Positions 61,609-64,000 of a DNA stretch of 64,000 nucleotides are shown here, piece by piece (within the stretch, counting starts at the first letter, position 1; each line of letters opens with the position of its first letter). Below the pieces are notes generated by a model. It made no database searches and was not told where the DNA came from. It saw nothing but the letters and a program-made list of their open reading frames with translations. The position numbers were made by a program, and so were the translations under genes. This stretch comes from Deltaproteobacteria bacterium (GTDB lineage: Bacteria > Myxococcota > JADLHZ01). The stretch spans positions 1 to 64,000 of the forward strand of contig JADLHZ010000079.1 in NCBI GenBank assembly GCA_020848545.1, read 5' to 3'.

Positions 61609-63525
61609 ATGAAAGTTCAGGGGCCGGGCGAGAAGAAGGTTGGGACGGGCGAGGCGGAGAAGCCGGTCGATACGGGGGCGGCGCCGATCCGGCAGGACGC
61701 GCGGACGGGGGCGGGAGCTGGAGCGGGAAAATCGGCGACGGCGACGTCAAGGGCTACCGGGACCGCAACAGCCACGAAGAAGCCGGTCGAAGAGAAGGAC
61801 GCGTTCGGAAAGGCTGACAGTAAGCCGATCGACACGAGCGCGCTCGAGGCGCCGGCGCTTCCGGCGAGCGAGAGCAAGGCGCCCGCGAACGCGGATCCCG
61901 CGCTCGCTGACCAGACGATCAGCGCGCTCGACGCCATCAAGGATCGCGTGTTGCGGCCGGAGACGATCGGCGAGATCGTCGAGCGCGCGCAGCACCTGCA
62001 AGCGAACCCGAGTGAGTCCGTCGTCATGACGGCGCTCGCCGATCCGACCCTCAAGCAGGAGCTGCAAGACATCATCACCGCCGGCAAAGCGTCGGCCGAC
62101 GCACAGTGGACCGAGATTCAAGGCAAGATGCTCGAGATCGTCTCGCCGCAAACCGTGCTCATGGTGACGGAGCAGCGGGAGCTCAGCGCGAAGATCCTCG
62201 GCAACGTGCTGAACGGTGGCGACATCCTCGGCGCGCTCAGCAAGGCGACGAACGCCGACATCGCGACCGCGTTCAACTGGATGAAGACCGCCGGCGCCTG
62301 TCTGACGGACGCGGAGTCGATGCGTTCGTTGACGTCGGCCGTCGTCGCTGATCCGCAGGCGCACATGGCCGGCGCCGACAAAGTCTCCGCGGCGCTGTTC
62401 GGCACGACGCAGGCGTCGTCGCGGCAAGTCACCGGAACGGCGCCGGCGTCGCAGAGCGCGCAAGCGGCGAGGACGACGACGCCAGGGGGCAACGCAACGC
62501 GGGGCTTGAACGGGATGATGGCGGGCAACGCGTTCGCGCTCCTCGGCGAGGCCTCGTTCGACTGGATGCTGGCCCACGCGGCCGAGACGCTCACCGGCGT
62601 CTTCGACGCGCACTTGAAGCTGATCATGGACGGGCTCAGCGCGCTGAAAAACGAGCGGAAGGCGATCGTCGCGGCGATCGTCGCGCAAGAGCAGCGCATC
62701 ACCAGCCTGCAACACTCGATCGCGGCAGGCAAAGAGAAAGCTGAGCGACTCGGCGACGTGGCGACCATGATCGCATTCGCCGGCGCCTGCGTGGCGATCG
62801 CGGTCGCGGTCATCGCCGTCATCATCGCGATCGTCGTGCTGGTCTGCACGTGCGGCGCCGGCAGCGCGGTGTCGGCGTGGATCATCGTCTGCGCCGTCAT
62901 CGTGCTCGTCTGCGCCATCGGCACTCTGGCCGTGACCATCGCGATGAACATCTCGCCCTTGCTCAAAGGCGCCGGCGTCATCTGCAAGTACCTCGGCTTG
63001 AAGTCCGAGCAGAAGATGTTCGAAGACATGTACAAGACGTGGGACGAGAACATCGGCTCGAAGAAAGAATTTCAGTACGCTTGCATCGCGCTGCTCATCA
63101 TCTTCGGCATTGGCAGCATGTGCGCCGGCTTTGCGATGGGCGCCGGCGGCGCGATGAGCGTGAGCGTCAGCGTCCTCGGCGTGGCGATGAAGCTCGGCAC
63201 CCTCTGCGCGCTCATGAACCTGCTGCCGAACGGCATCAACCTCGTGTGGTCGGTGGTCAACCTGGCGGCGACCCAGTACGTCAGCCGGGCGTGGGCGAAC
63301 GCCCAGCGTGACATGGACGTGCTCAGCCGCGAGCTCGCGCGCTTGAACCTGCGCCTCGACGAGCTGCTCCACGCGATCAGGAAGCTCGCGAACGACGAGA
63401 ACACCCAGAAGGCCGACGCCGAGCGCGCCGAAGAAGGACGCCAAGCGGTGATGGAGCACGTGCAAAAAGCGAACGCGTCGCTCAACGACGTGCGCAATGC
63501 GATCGCTCAATTCGCTGCCGCCTGA
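61609..63525 (+). CDS. Type III translocator-like (IpaB/SipB-type) membrane protein
   Basis: 638 residues. Residues 1-95 are low-complexity Ala/Thr/Lys (part encoded by a hexanucleotide repeat). Helical domain 100-330, coiled coil 340-382, then hydrophobic helices 385-413, 422-446 and 488-512 (with 515-540 likely a fourth), then C-terminal coiled coil 562-632. Coiled coil, hydrophobic hairpin and coiled coil is the plan of IpaB/SipB/YopB translocators, which insert in a target membrane. Several Cys ('VLVCTCGAG', 'ICKYLG') are unusual for that family. No signal peptide. AGGAG is six bases before the ATG. Without other secretion genes, a pore-forming protein of another system is equally possible. 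Confidence 0.5.
   Translation: MKVQGPGEKKVGTGEAEKPVDTGAAPIRQDARTGAGAGAGKSATATSRATGTATATKKPVEEKDAFGKADSKPIDTSALEAPALPASESKAPANADPALADQTISALDAIKDRVLRPETIGEIVERAQHLQANPSESVVMTALADPTLKQELQDIITAGKASADAQWTEIQGKMLEIVSPQTVLMVTEQRELSAKILGNVLNGGDILGALSKATNADIATAFNWMKTAGACLTDAESMRSLTSAVVADPQAHMAGADKVSAALFGTTQASSRQVTGTAPASQSAQAARTTTPGGNATRGLNGMMAGNAFALLGEASFDWMLAHAAETLTGVFDAHLKLIMDGLSALKNERKAIVAAIVAQEQRITSLQHSIAAGKEKAERLGDVATMIAFAGACVAIAVAVIAVIIAIVVLVCTCGAGSAVSAWIIVCAVIVLVCAIGTLAVTIAMNISPLLKGAGVICKYLGLKSEQKMFEDMYKTWDENIGSKKEFQYACIALLIIFGIGSMCAGFAMGAGGAMSVSVSVLGVAMKLGTLCALMNLLPNGINLVWSVVNLAATQYVSRAWANAQRDMDVLSRELARLNLRLDELLHAIRKLANDENTQKADAERAEEGRQAVMEHVQKANASLNDVRNAIAQFAAA
61731..61757 (+). repeat. Hexanucleotide repeat inside the translocator-like gene
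   Basis: GGCGACGGCGACGTCAA then GGGCTAC. Same sequence as 15402-15433 less one GGCGAC unit and with one base change. Here it is translated in frame as a Thr/Ala/Ser/Arg stretch (about residues 41-50). Confidence 0.8.
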
Positions 63526-63541
63526 GGAGGTCCAGAGGGAA

Positions 63542-64000
63542 ATGCTGCGCGCGCTGGCAGTGATGGCCGTGGTCTCGCTCGCAGCGTGCACCGAGCCTTT
63601 CCTCGTGCGCATCCCCACGCTGCAAGCGCCGGCCGTCGGCGGCACGGCGCTCGCGCTCGGGACGGCGTGCAGCGAAGGCCAAGAGTGCGCGAGCGGCCGC
63701 TGCGTCGACGGCGTGTGCTGCAGCGAAGCCTGCGCCGGCGCGTGCGAAGCGTGCAACGTGAGCGGCAGCGAAGGCCGATGCACCGCGGTCCCAGGCGGCA
63801 CCGATCCCGCGCACGAGTGCGGGCCGAAGGGCACCGTCAACGTGGAGCTCGACGACTTCGCGGATGTGCACGTCGGGGCGTGCGCCGGCGTGTGCAACGG
63901 CCAGCGCGCGTGCGTGTTTGCGCTCGCCGACACGCCGTGTGGCGATGCGCGGTGTAGCGGCGAAGCGACGACGCGCTCGTTCGCGTGCAACGGCAGCGGC
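63542..64000 (+). CDS. Cys-rich lipoprotein, 3' truncated by window edge
   Basis: 153 codons before the window ends, with no stop. Signal peptide with lipobox LAA-Cys15. The mature part is Cys-rich in the Myxococcota disintegrin-like pattern: 'CSEGQECASGRCVDGVCCSE', then 'ACAGACEACNVSG' and 'CAGVCNGQRACVFALADTPC'. Such lipoproteins are surface-displayed and disulfide-locked, function mostly unknown. It begins 16 bases after the translocator-like stop with a purine-rich ribosome site, so they are probably co-transcribed. Confidence 0.85.
   Translation, partial: MLRALAVMAVVSLAACTEPFLVRIPTLQAPAVGGTALALGTACSEGQECASGRCVDGVCCSEACAGACEACNVSGSEGRCTAVPGGTDPAHECGPKGTVNVELDDFADVHVGACAGVCNGQRACVFALADTPCGDARCSGEATTRSFACNGSG

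Noticed and set aside
61747-63990. 747-residue minus-strand frame opposite the translocator-like gene
   Set aside because: His/Arg-rich shadow without motifs; the plus-strand frame has a ribosome site and coherent topology.
1-64000. tRNA/rRNA genes, CRISPR arrays, insertion sequences
   Set aside because: I scanned for cloverleaf ends, regularly spaced direct repeats and transposase motifs and saw none. A covariance-model search would be needed to exclude divergent RNAs.

Overview
GC-rich, densely coding bacterial DNA that reads as Myxococcota (myxobacterial or Polyangia-like). The grounds are many lipobox-bearing secreted proteins, a Cys-rich lipoprotein with CxxxC/CC spacing, an AgmX/PglI-like protein, an FtsY with an N-terminal membrane helix, a GlnRS with a YqeY-type tail, noncanonical and ECF sigma factors, and two giant TPR proteins. 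This lineage call is inference from gene content. I saw no rRNA, tRNA, CRISPR array, transposase or prophage. No gene-free stretch exceeds 300 bases; the longest (22545-22830) is AT-rich and probably regulatory.

Layout, left to right. 1-8016: end of an Ig-like/NHL-repeat surface protein, then proC, a DivIVA-like gene and a 1665-residue TPR protein. 8073-11798: a phospholipase-D-fold lipoprotein, an unknown protein next to an unusual sigma factor, and a von Willebrand A lipoprotein whose signal peptide contains a (GCT)7 tract. 11836-16056 (minus): likely operon of two small sister lipoproteins, a TetR regulator, a phosphopantetheinyl transferase and glnS-yqeY. 16113-20211: a PaaK/CapK-type adenylating enzyme, ftsY, a small basic protein and a DTW-domain tRNA-modification enzyme. 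20212-22544 (minus): TetR regulator plus two haem-motif lipoproteins. 22831-30077: KamA-type radical SAM enzyme, AgmX/PglI-like membrane pair, a CsgG/LpoB-like protein, and a tightly coupled LMW phosphatase/fructosamine-kinase pair (a protein-deglycation module), then a DUF885 protein. 30074-37394: surface-polysaccharide region with two polytopic membrane proteins, a WecA-type initiating transferase and three glycosyltransferases in two convergent groups. 37466-48514 (minus): one 11-kb gene for a 3682-residue TPR protein.

48636-64000: a FliK/SctP-like protein, a protein with a degenerate EF-hand, a six-EF-hand lipoprotein with collagen-like triplets, a four-gene ECF sigma/anti-sigma cluster (barrel-like protein, sigma, TPR-bearing anti-sigma, propeller lipoprotein), a convergent 2224-residue outer-membrane protein with two OmpA-like domains and a predicted C-terminal barrel, a protein laid out like a type III secretion translocator, and the start of a Cys-rich lipoprotein.

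The strongest candidate for something undescribed is the pair of giant TPR proteins (3019-8016 and 37466-48514). They end in the same recognisable tail of about 325 residues, which I cannot match to a named domain. Second is the 48.6-64 kb surface block, where Ca-binding motifs, an ECF circuit, a giant OM protein and secretion-like proteins lie together. Three dispersed repeat types also run through the window: a REP-like motif, a hexanucleotide repeat and a trinucleotide microsatellite.
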